Notes under the pieces: generated by a model
Databases searched by the model: none
What the model saw: only the letters and a program-made list of their open reading frames with translations
Told to the model about the DNA's origin: nothing
Assembly: GCA_034509425.1 (NCBI GenBank)
Contig: JAVTVJ010001725.1
Coordinates: 62,001-126,000, forward strand
Origin: Eopsaltria australis
Lineage: Eukaryota > Chordata > Aves > Passeriformes > Petroicidae
DNA: 64,000 nt
Direction of reading: 5' to 3'
Part shown: positions 1 to 10,084 of the stretch, piece after piece
Layout: each line of letters opens with the position of its first letter
Numbering within the stretch: the first letter of the stretch is position 1
Program-made: the position numbers and the translations under genes

Positions 1-644
1 AGATCATTTTCTCAGAAGATGAGAGATTCCCTAAGAACCCAGATGATGTCCAATGCACGTCACAAATGTGGTTGAGATTTGCATGGCTTGGATCAGAGAT
101 ATACTCTTGTTACCTGGCAACACCGCAATGGAGGGAAGGAGCGGACAAGGTGGGAGCACTGGTCAACAAACTAAGAATTTATGAGGACACTGTCACTGCC
201 CCATTACGCACCCATGTCTCATCTGTGGAAACACAGCTGGCTGAGCACGTCCGGAACTTGGAAGAGAAACTCAGAAAGGAGCTGAAGCAAGAAATTCACC
301 ACATCTCACCAGAACCAACAAGAGTCTCTGCTATTAGGAGAAGACATCCCCCAGCCAGAGAAAGAGGATACACTCCGTGAGGTAACCTCTGGTTTTTCCT
401 TCAGGAGCATGGAGAAGACATGAGAAAGTGGGATAGAAAACTCACCTCTTCCTTAGCAGCCCGTGTACGTGAACTGAAAAGAGGAACAGCTACCACAAGA
501 AGCCCACCTAGAGTCAACGCTGCTCCGATCTCTTGTGGACAGAACTCAGAACAGTATAGGAATGATGATATGACCGATCCTCTTGAAGGGACCTCAAGAA
601 CATATTTACAGGAAGAGAGCAATGTGTACCATGATCAGGAATAG
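1..644 (+). pseudogene. Element A: 3' part of an ERVL-type gag (broken)
   Basis: This is the C-terminal part of a retroviral Gag, the structural polyprotein. It is recognised because it aligns with the end of the Gag of provirus V (about 17,890-18,516): both share the segment ending in PPARERGYTP and the following stretch with Met-Arg-Lys-Trp. The reading frame (starting codons at multiples of 3) is interrupted by TGA at 378-380 where V has CGA, a typical CpG decay. It then runs on to TAG at 642-644, the natural gag stop also kept in V. The 5' part of the gene lies outside the window. The protein would be basic and rich in Glu/Lys coiled-coil-like sequence. A and V are clearly the same family but well diverged, so A is an older copy. 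Confidence 0.8.
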
Positions 645-693
645 AGGGGCCCTGTCTCTAGCCAGGTAAAGGGACAACCGGATCTATTGGACT

Positions 694-1165
694 GTGTGGA
701 TCCGATGGCCTGGCACATCTGACCCACAAAGATATACAGCTTTGGTTGACACCGGTGCCCAGTGTATCCTGATGCCATCAAGGTATGTAGGAACAGAATC
801 TATTTCTATTTCTGGGGTGACAGGAGGATCCCAGCAGCTGACTGTATTGGAAGCTGAAGTGAGTTTAACTGGGAAAGAGTGGCAGAAACACCCCATCGTG
901 ACCAGCCCAGAGGCCCCATGCATCCTGGGCATAGACTATCTTAGAAATGGGTATTTCAAAGACCCAAAAGGACATCGTTGGGCTTTCGGGATAGCCGCTG
1001 TAGAAACAGAAGACATCCAACAGCTAAATACCTTGCCTGGTCTCTCAGATGACCCCTCTGCTGTGGGACTGCTGGAAGCTGAAGAACAGCAGGTACCAAT
1101 CGCCATGGCGACAGTGCACCGTCGGCAGTACCGTACAGACAGAGACTCTATGGTTCCCATCCACT
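694..1165 (+). pseudogene. Element A: retroviral aspartic protease and pol start
   Basis: This is an aspartyl protease domain, which would cleave Gag and Gag-Pol during maturation. The active-site motif Leu-Val-Asp-Thr-Gly-Ala-Gln lies at about residues 17-23 of the open frame, and a second conserved block (Ile-Leu-Gly-Ile-Asp) lies about 60 residues later. It is closely related to the protease of provirus V at 18,571-18,834, but here the frame stays open through the Asn-Gly-Tyr-Phe-Lys position where V has a TAG. The frame ends at TGA 1,166-1,168, created by an internal deletion. Upstream, a net 5-bp length difference from V after the gag stop puts this frame out of register with gag, so the copy is dead. 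Confidence 0.82.
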
Positions 1166-1523
1166 GAGTGCTGCTGTGCCAGACATGTTGGAGCATCAGT
1201 ATGAACTGGAATCCAAGGCAGCAAAGTGGTATGTGACCATCGATATTGCCAATGCCTTTTTCTCCATTCCTCTGGCAGCAGAGTGCAGGCCTCAGTTTGC
1301 TTTCACCTGGCAGGGCATGCAGTACACCTGGAACCAACTGCCCCAGGGGTGGAAGCACAGCCCCACCATCTGCCATGGACTGATCCAGGCTGCACTGGAA
1401 AAGGGTGAGGCTCCAGAACATCTGCAGTACATCGACGACATCATTGTATGGGGGAACACAGCAGAGGAAGTCTTTGAGAAAGGAAAGAAGATCATCCAGA
1501 TTCTCCTCAGAGATGGCTTTGTG
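1166..1523 (+). pseudogene. Element A: reverse transcriptase fragment (YIDD), ERVL type
   Basis: This encodes the palm region of a reverse transcriptase, with Ile-Asp-Ile-Ala-Asn-Ala-Phe (first catalytic Asp), Leu-Pro-Gln-Gly-Trp and the Tyr-Ile-Asp-Asp active site near 1,428-1,439. Compared with provirus V, 145 bp are missing (the equivalent of V 19,042-19,186). This removes the fingers region and shifts the frame, so protease and polymerase cannot be read together. Homology to V stops abruptly at about 1,523, inside the sequence after the YIDD block. Thumb, RNase H and integrase are absent. The family is class III (ERVL-like), judged from the RT motifs and from V. Confidence 0.82.
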
Positions 1524-1682
1524 TAGCCGATGGTGTGGACTGACCAGCTGACCACCAGGGTTTTGGTCAGCATCCCAGTGGCGGTTACTGCGAGTGTCCC
1601 TTGGCCAGGTTCACTGTAGTCAGGACCTGGGTCCTGAGCCACAGTCTGTGCCTCCCGTATAGGCAGCCACGCTCTGTCCACT
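1524..1682. other. Orphan segment between element A and the next LTR
   Basis: About 160 bp not homologous to provirus V and with no recognisable protein in any frame. It starts close to a TGTGTAG and ends against the TGTAAGAG start of the LTR at 1,683. It could be the U3 part of an older, diverged 5' LTR of element B, whose R-U5 part would be 2,369-2,552. This is inference only. Confidence 0.35.
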
Positions 1683-2368
1683 TGTAAGAGTCTGGACGGA
1701 AATCCCTCATCTGCCTCACGACCATCTACAGAAGCAGAGGCTGAAAACCCAGAGACCCTAAAAGGGGAAAAAGGACTTTAATACATTGAAGTCCGGCCGG
1801 ATCCTGGTGGGGTGCCTGCCAGGTGCCCAGGTGTACTGCAGAGCTGTGCTGCTGAGCTGTGCCGCAGAGGCGTGTTGTCACATGCCCGTGGAGCCGTGCC
1901 CGCTCGGCTACCGAGACGGAAAGAACTGTACAAGGACTATATGTATTGTACACTTGCACCGGTACCCTAAAACAATGGGCCCTACTCCCCCACCTCCTGG
2001 CCATTTGCCCCTCGTCTCTGGAGGGATTGCCTCATCTCTTGGTTACCTGCCCCCCGCTTTCGAAAAGACTATAAAGAGACTCTCAAAAAGTATCCCTACG
2101 AGATCTCCCTACGGACGAGACGGAATCCATCGAAGCCGGCCAAGAGGACTTTGTCGTGCCGTGGTAGCTATAACCCCCCTTTCTTTTCTCTCTCTCTCTC
2201 TCTCCTACATCTCTCTCTCCTCTATTGCATAACCGTGTTGTTGGCACTCAATAAAGTGCTTTTGATTTTTGATTGAAGCAAAAATACTTGTCCCTGTTTT
2301 TCTTTTGTACTCTGAGATTCAAAGTAACGAACCATCATGACCCCTGCTCCTACGAGCGGATCGTGACA
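1683..2368 (+). repeat. LTR of element B family (complete unit, 686 bp)
   Basis: A long terminal repeat beginning TGTAAGAGTC and ending GATCGTGACA. A second copy with the same ends lies at 6,675-7,352 and is about 93-95% similar by eye. The unit has a pyrimidine-rich CT tract, then an AATAAA poly(A) signal near 2,250 (in CTCAATAAAGTG), then U5. The 5 bp on its two sides (CCACT and CCTCC) do not match, so this is not a clean solo insertion. It is followed immediately by a diverged second R-U5 copy. Confidence 0.85.
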
Positions 2369-2552
2369 CCTCCCCTCCCCAACCCTATATCTCTCTCTTT
2401 CTCTCCTCTACCGCATAATCGTGTTGTTGGCACTCAATAAAGTGCTTTTGATTTTTGATTAAAGCAAAAATATTTGTCCCTGTTTTCTTTTGCATTCGGA
2501 GTTTCAGGTAACGAACCATCACGACTCCCGCTTGTGTTAGCGGATCGTGACA
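2369..2552 (+). repeat. Partial, older R-U5 copy of the same LTR
   Basis: From the CT tract onward this repeats about 170 bp of the preceding LTR, including CTCAATAAAGTG and an end in CGGATCGTGACA, but with many substitutions. It directly precedes the internal region of element B and is therefore the likely 3' half of the true 5' LTR of B. The tandem order of complete LTR plus partial LTR points to a later LTR insertion or an unequal exchange. Confidence 0.75.
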
Positions 2553-3022
2553 TCAATTGGCATCACAGACAGGATTCTGAGGCAGAAGTGGTTGCAAGGT
2601 TTTGTGCAGTCTGTAATAGGGGAAGGACGTTTTGCTCCAGCCGCACCTAGCCCGACACTCCGAAAGGGTGAGCCGTGTCTAGAAAGCAAGGGGGGCATCT
2701 CGAATTTCCCTCAAACTGCACATGCCTAGGTGAAAAGCACCCCTATACTCTGTTGAGGGCTCTGTCTTCAGAATTTCACAAAAGAATCTTTTGGTGCAAA
2801 AGGGGGAGCGTTGTGTTTCTTTCTTAAAAGATGGGTGTGTAAGGAGTTTGGTCTACTGGGTGTAAGAAGAGACAACGGTTAGTAACTAAGCAGGGCCTCC
2901 AAGTAGATTTAGTCTCTTCACCACTTTAGGGAAGAGAAGGGGAACACAGCCCGGTTCTCTGGGTTGTGGATGCAACTAAGTTTTTACCTCCCTGAAGCGG
3001 TTTTCACTATCCCTTCGAAAAC
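2553..3022 (+). other. Element B: primer-binding region and untranslated leader
   Basis: This sequence lies between the end of the LTR and the first Gag ATG. A primer-binding site is expected just after the LTR. The sequence beginning TGGCATCACAGACAGGAT at 2,558 is in the right place and starts with the usual TGG, but I cannot match it to a tRNA 3' end with confidence. No convincing ORF is present. Packaging signals would be expected here. Confidence 0.55.
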
Positions 3023-4600
3023 ATGACCTCGAACACTAGAACAAAAGACACAGCTGCATTTTATGCCTTGTTAGCAAAACACAATGCCAGACCCTCTCCA
3101 GGAGGGGAAGAGTGGGCACAAAACAACTGGTTCAATTTAGAAAATGTGATTGATAGAATTTACTCTTTACAGCATGGGTCAAAATTCAAACTTGGCCAAG
3201 ATAAAGCTGTAATTTGCTCTGTCCCAGGAGCATGCCTTACATCGGCTATAGATCACTGCTTTAAGCAGTGCAGTGAACAAGAAGCAATAATAGACTCTCT
3301 CCAAAATCTAGTGGAAATTTTGCAGAAACAATTAGAGTAAGAAAGGAGTTATATTCTCTTGTTACAAGATGCTTTGAGAGAGAAACACCTTAAGAATCCA
3401 AAGAACACTGATTCACCACAAGACACAGAGGAAAAGGAAACACTTTACCCCCTCAAAGAATTAAAACAAGTAAAAAATTGTGGGGAAAACTGCTGTCCTC
3501 ATATAAGACCTTTGATTAGGACAGAATTCAATTATCTCAGTGATGAAGATTATGATCCACACATCACCACCAAACAAATTCCATTTACTGCTACTGAACC
3601 AGCTACGTTGAAAAAGGAATATGGGCGGCTTCCCCACAAATCTGAAACAGAATATGTCTTCCGAGTGTCACTCACCGGAGGAGACCAAATTCATTTAACT
3701 GAACAGGAGGCCAGTGGATACTGGGGACATGGAGTCTTCTTAACAACAGGAGACAGACGTCACGCATGGTCCCTGACTCAACGTGCAGCTTACTGGGCTG
3801 GGGGACTCAATCCTCTAGAAAGGGGAGACCCTTTAGCTATAGTTAGTACCCCTGATCAACTTCTGTAAAGCATTCACAAAGCAGCTTGTCTGCAAATGAT
3901 ACATGAAAAGAAGTTGATTCCCGGATACGAATCCCCTATGGAACTGCCTGTGAAACCTGAAATGATGACCTCTTTAATTCGGGGTCTCCCAGAATCACTC
4001 AAACCCACAGCAATTGTCTTACAGAAAACTATAGCCGCCGTGGGCCCTGTAGAGAGGCTGGAAAGATTCCTGGAAAACTCGACAGACCAAACTGGATCTA
4101 CTGATCCTGGCAATGCCCCATATATCACACCCCCTCAGCCGTCGGGTTCACACTCGAATTCACCTACCGGTGATCGCAGAGTTTATACATGGAGTGAGAT
4201 TGCAGAAGACCTGTTTAATTACAGTAGAAAATATGGACCTATAAAAATCCCAGAAGAGAAGTCAGAGAAAGCAAAGGGTGTTAGGTACATTGGGGCTCCT
4301 CACAGTGAAGATCAGGACAATGAGAAACAGCTTAATAACCGTCAGCATTGGTGGTCACTAGGTATCAAAAAGGGAATCCTTAGAGATATCATGAATGGTT
4401 TACCTCTTAATAAATTAACAAAAATAGTGTCTAACTGGCACCACCGTAAACCTGTTCTACCTAGTGCACCCCTTCCCTCACAGAGCCCAGGCTACGAGCC
4501 AAAGCTTCTCCCTCAGAGCCCGGGGGATGAGCCAAAGCCTCTCCCACGGAACATAGGCAACAAGCCAAAACCCTTTTTCCAACAGAACCAGGGAAACTAA
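3023..4600 (+). pseudogene. Element B: gag with two in-frame stops, no zinc knuckle
   Basis: This is the likely Gag structural protein of element B, in one continuous frame from ATG 3,023 to TAA 4,598-4,600 (about 525 codons), broken by TAA at 3,338-3,340 and TAA at 3,866-3,868. The start was chosen because it is the first ATG after the leader and the frame stays coding-like. The N-terminal 100 residues look helical. The middle part has Thr-Glu-Tyr-Val-Phe-Arg-Val-Ser-Leu-Thr and Ala-Tyr-Trp-Ala-Gly-Gly. The C-terminus is made of short Pro-Lys-Pro-rich repeats (Gln-Ser-Pro-Gly...Glu-Pro-Lys). No Cys-X2-Cys-X4-His-X4-Cys knuckle is visible in any frame near the end. It is called Gag from position rather than from a strong family match. 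Confidence 0.65.
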
Positions 4601-4686
4601 TTTCTCCATTTCTTAACAGTGAGCGAAGGAATGGAGCATGGATGTATCTGAGAATGCTCACTAGAAACCATCAAACAGGAGACATC

Positions 4687-6674
4687 ATGATCACAGCCAT
4701 TACAGGCCCTAAAAGGGCACCTGTAACCTTTTTAATTGACACTGGGGCACAGATTTCTGCACTAACAAAAAAGGATGCCCGGAGGTGTGGAGTTGTTCCA
4801 ACAAAGAACTGATATTGTGTTTTAAATGCTCTAGGAACAACAGAATCCATGAACATGGCTTTAGTCAAACTTACGTTACCAGGGGAAGAAAACCAACTTT
4901 CCATTTATATGGTGATCAGAGATATTCCAACCAATTTATTGGGGATGAATGCCCTTGCTGGGAGGCAGTGGGAAGACTCAGAAGGCTTTCTGTGGTCTTT
5001 TGGCACACCCCACTTTAACATCAGTCTGCTTCAAGCAGCACCCTCCCTACCATTTAGCAAAGTAACTAATGTAAAACAATACCCTCTTCCCCTGGGTGCC
5101 AAAGAAGGTATCAAACCGGTTATACAGGAGCTCCGGGAACAAGGAGTAATAATTAACACACATTCTCCTTTCAATTCTCCGGTGTGGCCAGTGAAAAAGC
5201 CTAATGGCAAGTGGAGACTAACAATAGATTTCCGCAGACTGAATGCTAACACAGATCTTCTCACAGCTGCGGTTCCAAATCTAGATGAACTGATAACACT
5301 GATTCAAGAAAAGGCACACTCCATCATGGCAACCATAGATGTCAAAGACATGTTTTTCATGTACCTTTAGGACCAGAGGACACAGATCGCTTTGCTTTCA
5401 CCTGGGAGGGACAACAGTACACTTTCACCAGGCTTCCTCAGGGTTACAGACACTCCCCAACCCTAGTTCATCATGCTCTAGCCAAAGAGTTAGAGAAAAT
5501 ACCCAAACCTGACAATGTAGCTGTTTATCAATACATTGATGATATCCTTGTGGGAGGAGAAGAAATAGAGGAAGTGGGAGATACCCAGCAGAAAATAATC
5601 TCTCACTTAGAAAGTCTTAATTTACAGATTCCCTCAGAAAAGGTACAGAAACCCTCTCAGGAAGTGAAATTCTTAGGAATCTGGTGGAAGGGAGGCATGA
5701 CATGCATCCCACCTGATACCCTAACATCTTTAGATCAGATTAAAATGCCTGAATCTAGGAAAGATCTCCAACATGCTTTAGGGTTATTGGTGTTCTGGAG
5801 AAAACACATCCCTGATTTTTCCATAATTGCCAGACCTCTTTATAACTTGCTGAGAAAAGGGGTGAAATGGGAATGGGATACTTCTCAAGAAGCAGCCTTA
5901 CAATTGCTGATTTTTGAAGCAACAGCTCACCAAGCCCTAGGCCCTATTCACCCTACAGATCCTTTCCAAGTGGAATGGGGATTTTCCACCTCAGGGTTGT
6001 CAGTAGACATCTGGCAGCAGGGCCCAGAGTGCCCGACGAGGCCTGTTGGTTTTCACTCCCGTAGCTTCAGAGATGCTGAAAAAAGACACACTATCCGGGA
6101 AAAGGGGCTGTTTGTGGTTAGCTTAGCTCTCATAGAAGTGGAGAAAATTACACGACAACAACCAATTGTTTTAAGAGGCCCTTTCAAAGTCATTAAAGCA
6201 GTCTCTACCGGGATCCCTCCCCACCTGACGGGGTGGCCCAGAGGGCCTCAGTTAGAAAGTGGTATGCTCAGATTGAACATTATTGTAACACTTTCTCAAT
6301 AACTGAAGGAGCTGTAAAAAACCTGGCAATACAAGAAAGCTTGAGTAGCAGCCAAGACAAGCGTGTCTCAGCTATTAAGGTAGCCCCTCCTTTCTCCCCT
6401 GAGCAGTCGGCTAATTCTTGGTTAACTGATGCGTCCGCCAGGCGCGAGGGAAAAACGTGGAGATACAAGGCCGTAGCCCTCCACACTTCCTCTGGTGAAC
6501 AAATCATCACAGAGGGGGAGGGCAGCGCCCAAGTCGGCGAGCTGATAGCTGTTTGGAGTGTTTTCCAACATGAGGCACAAAATACTTCTCCCGTCTGTAT
6601 TTACACTGATTCCTATGCTGTGTTCAAGGGATGTACTGAGTGGCTTTCTTTCTGGCAACAAAATGACTGGGAGG
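4687..6674 (+). pseudogene. Element B: protease, reverse transcriptase and first part of RNase H
   Basis: This is the polymerase region. The protease has Phe-Leu-Ile-Asp-Thr-Gly-Ala-Gln at about residues 17-24 after ATG 4,687, with a TGA at 4,810-4,812 and Asn-Leu-Leu-Gly-Met further on. The reverse transcriptase follows in the same frame, with Trp-Pro-Val-Lys-Lys-Pro-Asn-Gly and Ile-Asp-Val-Lys-Asp. A one-base frameshift near 5,355 leads to the second frame, carrying Leu-Pro-Gln-Gly-Tyr and the Tyr-Ile-Asp-Asp active site near 5,530. A second frameshift near 6,240 leads to RNase H (Leu-Thr-Asp-Ala-Ser, then Tyr-Thr-Asp-Ser). The RNase H frame is cut at 6,674 by a solo LTR. The frame relation to gag is -1. 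RT motifs fall between class I and class III ERVs, so I leave the family open. Confidence 0.82.
6670..6674. repeat. Target-site duplication GGAGG (left copy)
   Basis: GGAGG immediately left of the solo LTR. The same five bases follow it at 7,353-7,357. A perfect 5-bp repeat marks a retroviral integration. Confidence 0.88.
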
Positions 6675-7352
6675 TGTAAGAGTCTGGACGGAAATCCCTT
6701 GTCTGCCTCACGACCATCGACAGAAGCAGAGGCTGAAAACCCAGAGACCCTAAGAGGGGAAAAGGACTTTTGCACAATGAAGTCCAGCCAGATCTTGGTG
6801 GGATGCCTGCCAGGTGCCCAGGTGTACTGCAGAGCTGTGCTGCTGAGCTGTGCTGCAGAGGCGTGTTGGTACATGCCCGTGGGAACCGCGTCCGCCCGGC
6901 TACCGGAGCGGAAAGGACTGCACAAGAACTATATGTCTTGTACAGCTGCACCTGTACCCTAAAACAATGGGCCTTATTCCCCACCTGCTGGTTACTTGCC
7001 CCTCGTCTCTGGAGGGATTGCCTCATCTCTTGGTTACCTGCCTCCGCTTTCAAAAAGACTATAAAGAGACTCTCAAAAAGTACCCCTACGAGTACTCCCT
7101 ATGGACAAGACGAATCCATCAGATCTGGACAACGAGGACCTCATCGTGCCGTGGTAGCTATAACCCCCTTTCCTTTTCTCTCTCTCTTTCTTCTCTCTCT
7201 CTCTCCTCTATTGCATAAGCGTGTTGTTGGCACTCAATAAAGTGCTTTTGATTTTGGTTAAAGCAAAAATACTTGTCCCTGTTTTCTTTTGCACTCTGAG
7301 ATTCAAAGTAACGAGCCATCACAACCCCCGCTCCTACGAGCGGATCGTGACA
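6675..7352 (+). mobile_element. Solo LTR of element B family inside RNase H of B
   Basis: A 678-bp LTR, TGTAAGAGTC...GATCGTGACA, of the same family as 1,683-2,368, with a CT-rich tract and AATAAA near 7,235. It is flanked by GGAGG on both sides and has no internal retroviral sequence, so a provirus inserted here and later lost its body by LTR-LTR recombination. The insertion splits RNase H. The LTR plus one repeat copy is 683 bp, and subtracting that puts the codons on both sides in the same frame, so the host ORF was open when hit. ORFs seen inside the LTR are not conserved genes. Confidence 0.92.
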
Positions 7353-8400
7353 GGAGGTCAACAGAATTCCAGTGTGGCAAAAGGAGAAGTAGCAGGAAAT
7401 CTTGAATATTGCAAGACAAGGAAATTTTGCCATGGGGTAGGTAGCCTCTCACCAGATAGACGGGAACCCAGCAGGAGAGTGGAACAATCAAGCCGATGAG
7501 TTAGCAAGACTGAATACTGTGAAAAAGGATCAAATTACAGAGGACTGGGAGCACTTATTGGAGTGGCTGCATGTAAAAAAACATCACACAGGTGCAAAAG
7601 ATTTGTGCAAAGAAGCTCTTGCTCACGGCTGGCCTGTTACCAGAGAAATGTGTAAAACATGCATATCAGCCTGCGAACGGTGTCGCAAGCGGCTAGAGAG
7701 ACACCCTTTAGAGGATGACCCTCTGCATTTAAGAAAGGGTAAAGGCTTATGGGACGCGTGGCAGGTAGATTACATCGGTCCCTTTAAGAGTTCAGGAGGT
7801 AAACACTTTGTGTTGGTGGGAGTAGAGATGATATCTGGGCTAGTCCAAGCCAATGCTTTTAAAAGAGCTACAGGGGAAAACACTGTTAAAGCTTTGCAGG
7901 GATGGTTTGGAACTTTCCCAAAACCGCAAGAAATCCAATCAGACAATGGGTCTCGCTTCACCGCCAGAGTTGTACAGGATTGGGCAAAAGGGAAAGGGAT
8001 TAAATGGACTTTTCACACCCCTTACTACCCTCAAACTAATGGGATTGTAGAAAGGACCAACGGTCTTCTGAAAAGATTCCTGAGACCACAGGAGGGAAAT
8101 TGGGATGTTTGGCTATAGGAAGCTATAAAAGATGTGAATGACAGATGGGGGGTAAACGGGTGTCCCAAAATCACTGCCTTTTGCCCGACAGATCCGAACA
8201 TAATCCCTTCACTACAGGGACCAGATGATTCAGCAAATCCAGCACACTAACCTGGACAGCCTGTCCTAGTGGATCTCCATACTTTGGGTGAAGTACCACT
8301 AGTCCTAAAAACCCCTCTGAACAAATATGCATGGATAGCATCTGATGCCCTAGGGAAAGAGCATTGGATAAATACACGCTGGATAACCCCATCATTTTAA
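7353..8400 (+). pseudogene. Element B: end of RNase H and integrase (broken)
   Basis: This continues the pol frame cut by the solo LTR. The first about 50 codons finish RNase H (Ala-Asp-Glu-Leu-Ala). The integrase follows: a His-His...Cys-X2-Cys zinc-binding domain (His-His-Thr-Gly...Cys-Glu-Arg-Cys), then the catalytic triad Asp (Gln-Val-Asp-Tyr), Asp (Ser-Asp-Asn-Gly) and Glu (Ile-Val-Glu-Arg-Thr-Asn). The C-terminal domain runs on in the same frame to TAA at 8,398-8,400, broken by TAG 8,116-8,118 and TAA 8,248-8,250. Its job would be to insert viral DNA into the chromosome. The tail resembles gammaretroviral rather than class II integrases. Confidence 0.82.
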
Positions 8401-8482
8401 CCTTTTCTGCCCCTTGGTGGCAGGCTCTGTTGTGTTCACTTTTCACAGGAAAACCCCGAGGGACATGAAAACCAAATAAACC

Positions 8483-9168
8483 ATGATAAGGCTAGTGCTA
8501 CTTTTCTGCATCCTACCACAATATCATGGCCAATACTCAGCTGAGTGGCCGTGGTCCAAAGCTACCCTCAAGCATACTAGTGCTCAAGGACCATACCCCA
8601 AAGGTCGTCACCCAAGTCTCCTGATGGTAGTATTGCACGATTCTAAGGTATACGGTCATGATGAATGGGAATGGGACCGGAGGGATTGGGCCAGAGTCCT
8701 GAATGGAACAATTGGTGAACAAATAAAGGTAGGATGCAGAAAAGTGGATGGGTCCCTTTATGAAAAAGCTTCCAACATTGCAATTTCAGGAAATTTTCTA
8801 GAACGAGATGTGACAAGTAAATTACACCCCAACATTACAGCAAAACTATGCCCCACGACAGTGGAAATGTAGCAAACAAATCCCCTATATATTGTGCTGC
8901 CGTCAGAAGAATATCGGTAACCACACCTTGGACCATAGTTCCAATCAATGTTGAAATTACAAAGCTCTGTAAGGATGACCCCTCTGACTGCTGGCACAAT
9001 TTTTCTTTAACCAAACCGACCTATGTAACCTGTGTTTGGCAAAATAATTTGGCAGATCAGTCAAGCTTAAAAAGCTTGGTTCACCAATTCAGAATAAAAG
9101 TCGTGCCAAAGCCCATACGGAATGTAATAGTCACATACCGTGGTGTTGATACCCCCCTTGTGTTGGAC
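8483..9168 (+). pseudogene. Element B: truncated envelope-like ORF
   Basis: This begins at ATG 8,483 with a hydrophobic signal-peptide-like start (Met-Ile-Arg-Leu-Val-Leu-Leu-Phe-Cys). About 130 residues follow with Asn-Gly-Thr and Asn-Ile-Thr glycosylation sites. The frame changes near 8,850-8,870 and coding-like sequence with several Cys and a further Asn-Phe-Ser site continues to about 9,168. Position (after integrase), signal peptide and glycosylation sites suggest an Env surface subunit. No transmembrane subunit, CX6CC motif or fusion peptide is present. I infer the rest was separated by the insertion of element D at 9,169 and then lost. A second short open frame continues to TAA 9,292-9,294, so the exact end is uncertain. 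Confidence 0.55.
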
Positions 9169-9772
9169 TGTAGCTGCCGTGGATGTGTCCTTGGAGACTC
9201 CAGGGGGAGAAGACTTAGAAAAGGAGAAAGATAACTGGTGGAGAAAGTTCCAAGGAGATAGGAAACCCCTGGAAAGTGAAGTGACCATGGTTTAAACCAG
9301 GACAAACCCAAGTAGCCACTGCTAGTGTCCATCATCTCCTCCCTCCCCCTAAGAGCCTTTGTTCTATTCCCTGTTATCTCCTGAGCCCCATTCCTTCCCT
9401 ATCCCATAGGACCAAATACCCTTAGGCCTTCCCTATACTCCCCCAAACCCCCTGGTGATTGGTGGTACATGGTAACTCTTAAGGCCGTGTCTGAGGGCCC
9501 CTCACGCTCTTGGACCCTGCCTCTCCTCTGTGTGAAGACCCTGCAATAAATCCACTCAGAATTAAAGGCATTCCAAGGGCCCTCTCGTTATTCATCCTCA
9601 GCTGATAGCTAAACTGGCTCGTTCCTGCACCACACCGCAGGCCGCAGTTTCTCTGGCTAAGTGTCTCCGAGACGCAGCCAGAGTGCCTTGGAATAGGGGC
9701 ACTCCTGGAAATATAGCCAACTGGAATCTGTCGTGGCAACGCCGGGCTGGACAGAAAAACCAAATAGCTATA
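9169..9772 (+). repeat. 5' LTR of ERVK-like provirus D
   Basis: The right end is fixed by the primer-binding site at 9,775, and AGCTATA at 9,766-9,772 is the expected inverted end. The left end is placed at TGTAGCTG (9,169-9,176), because the same 8 bases follow the polypurine tract of D at 24,507 and because TGTAGCT is the inverted complement of AGCTATA with one mismatch. AATAAA lies at 9,545-9,550, giving a U3 plus R of about 380 bp and a U5 side of about 220 bp. The start is less sure than the end, since a short open frame crosses it. Confidence 0.65.
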
Positions 9773-9774
9773 AG

Positions 9775-9792
9775 TGGCGCCCAACGTCTGGT
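9775..9792 (+). other. Primer-binding site of provirus D (tRNA-Lys type)
   Basis: TGGCGCCCAACGT (13 bases) followed by CTGGT. The first 13 bases match the well-known primer-binding site for tRNA-Lys1,2 used by many class II retroviruses. It lies 2 bp after the LTR. Confidence 0.88.
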
Positions 9793-10084
9793 CTTGAGAA
9801 GAACTCAAGCCCCAGAAGAGTGTCCCAGTCCACGCTGTGGACAGGAGTTCACCCGTTGGAAGCTGCTCCCCAGAAGACATGCTAAGTTCTATTAGCACTT
9901 TCCGAAGGGTGTCTGAAAACCTTCGACACCACAGAAGGCTCAGACCAGCTGAAGGCTCTGCTTTGGACTGCAGTCACCAAGGAAACCAGGAAACAGCAAG
10001 GGATCAAGTTCAAGGGTCCACGCAGGTAGTATTTCGGGCTGCGGTTTCACTTCGGGATTGTCCAGGCAGGGAGAATTACTCAGG
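9793..10084 (+). other. Leader of provirus D
   Basis: Untranslated region between the primer-binding site and Gag. It contains short ATGs (for example 9,837 frames) but no conserved protein. A splice donor for env would be expected here, but I did not pin one down. Confidence 0.5.

Noticed and set aside
9169..9294. Open frame continuing past 9,169 as the C-terminus of B env
   Set aside because: The frame differs from the preceding env frame, is only about 40 codons, and the 8-base match to the D 3' LTR stub better explains the sequence as U3. Not fully excluded.
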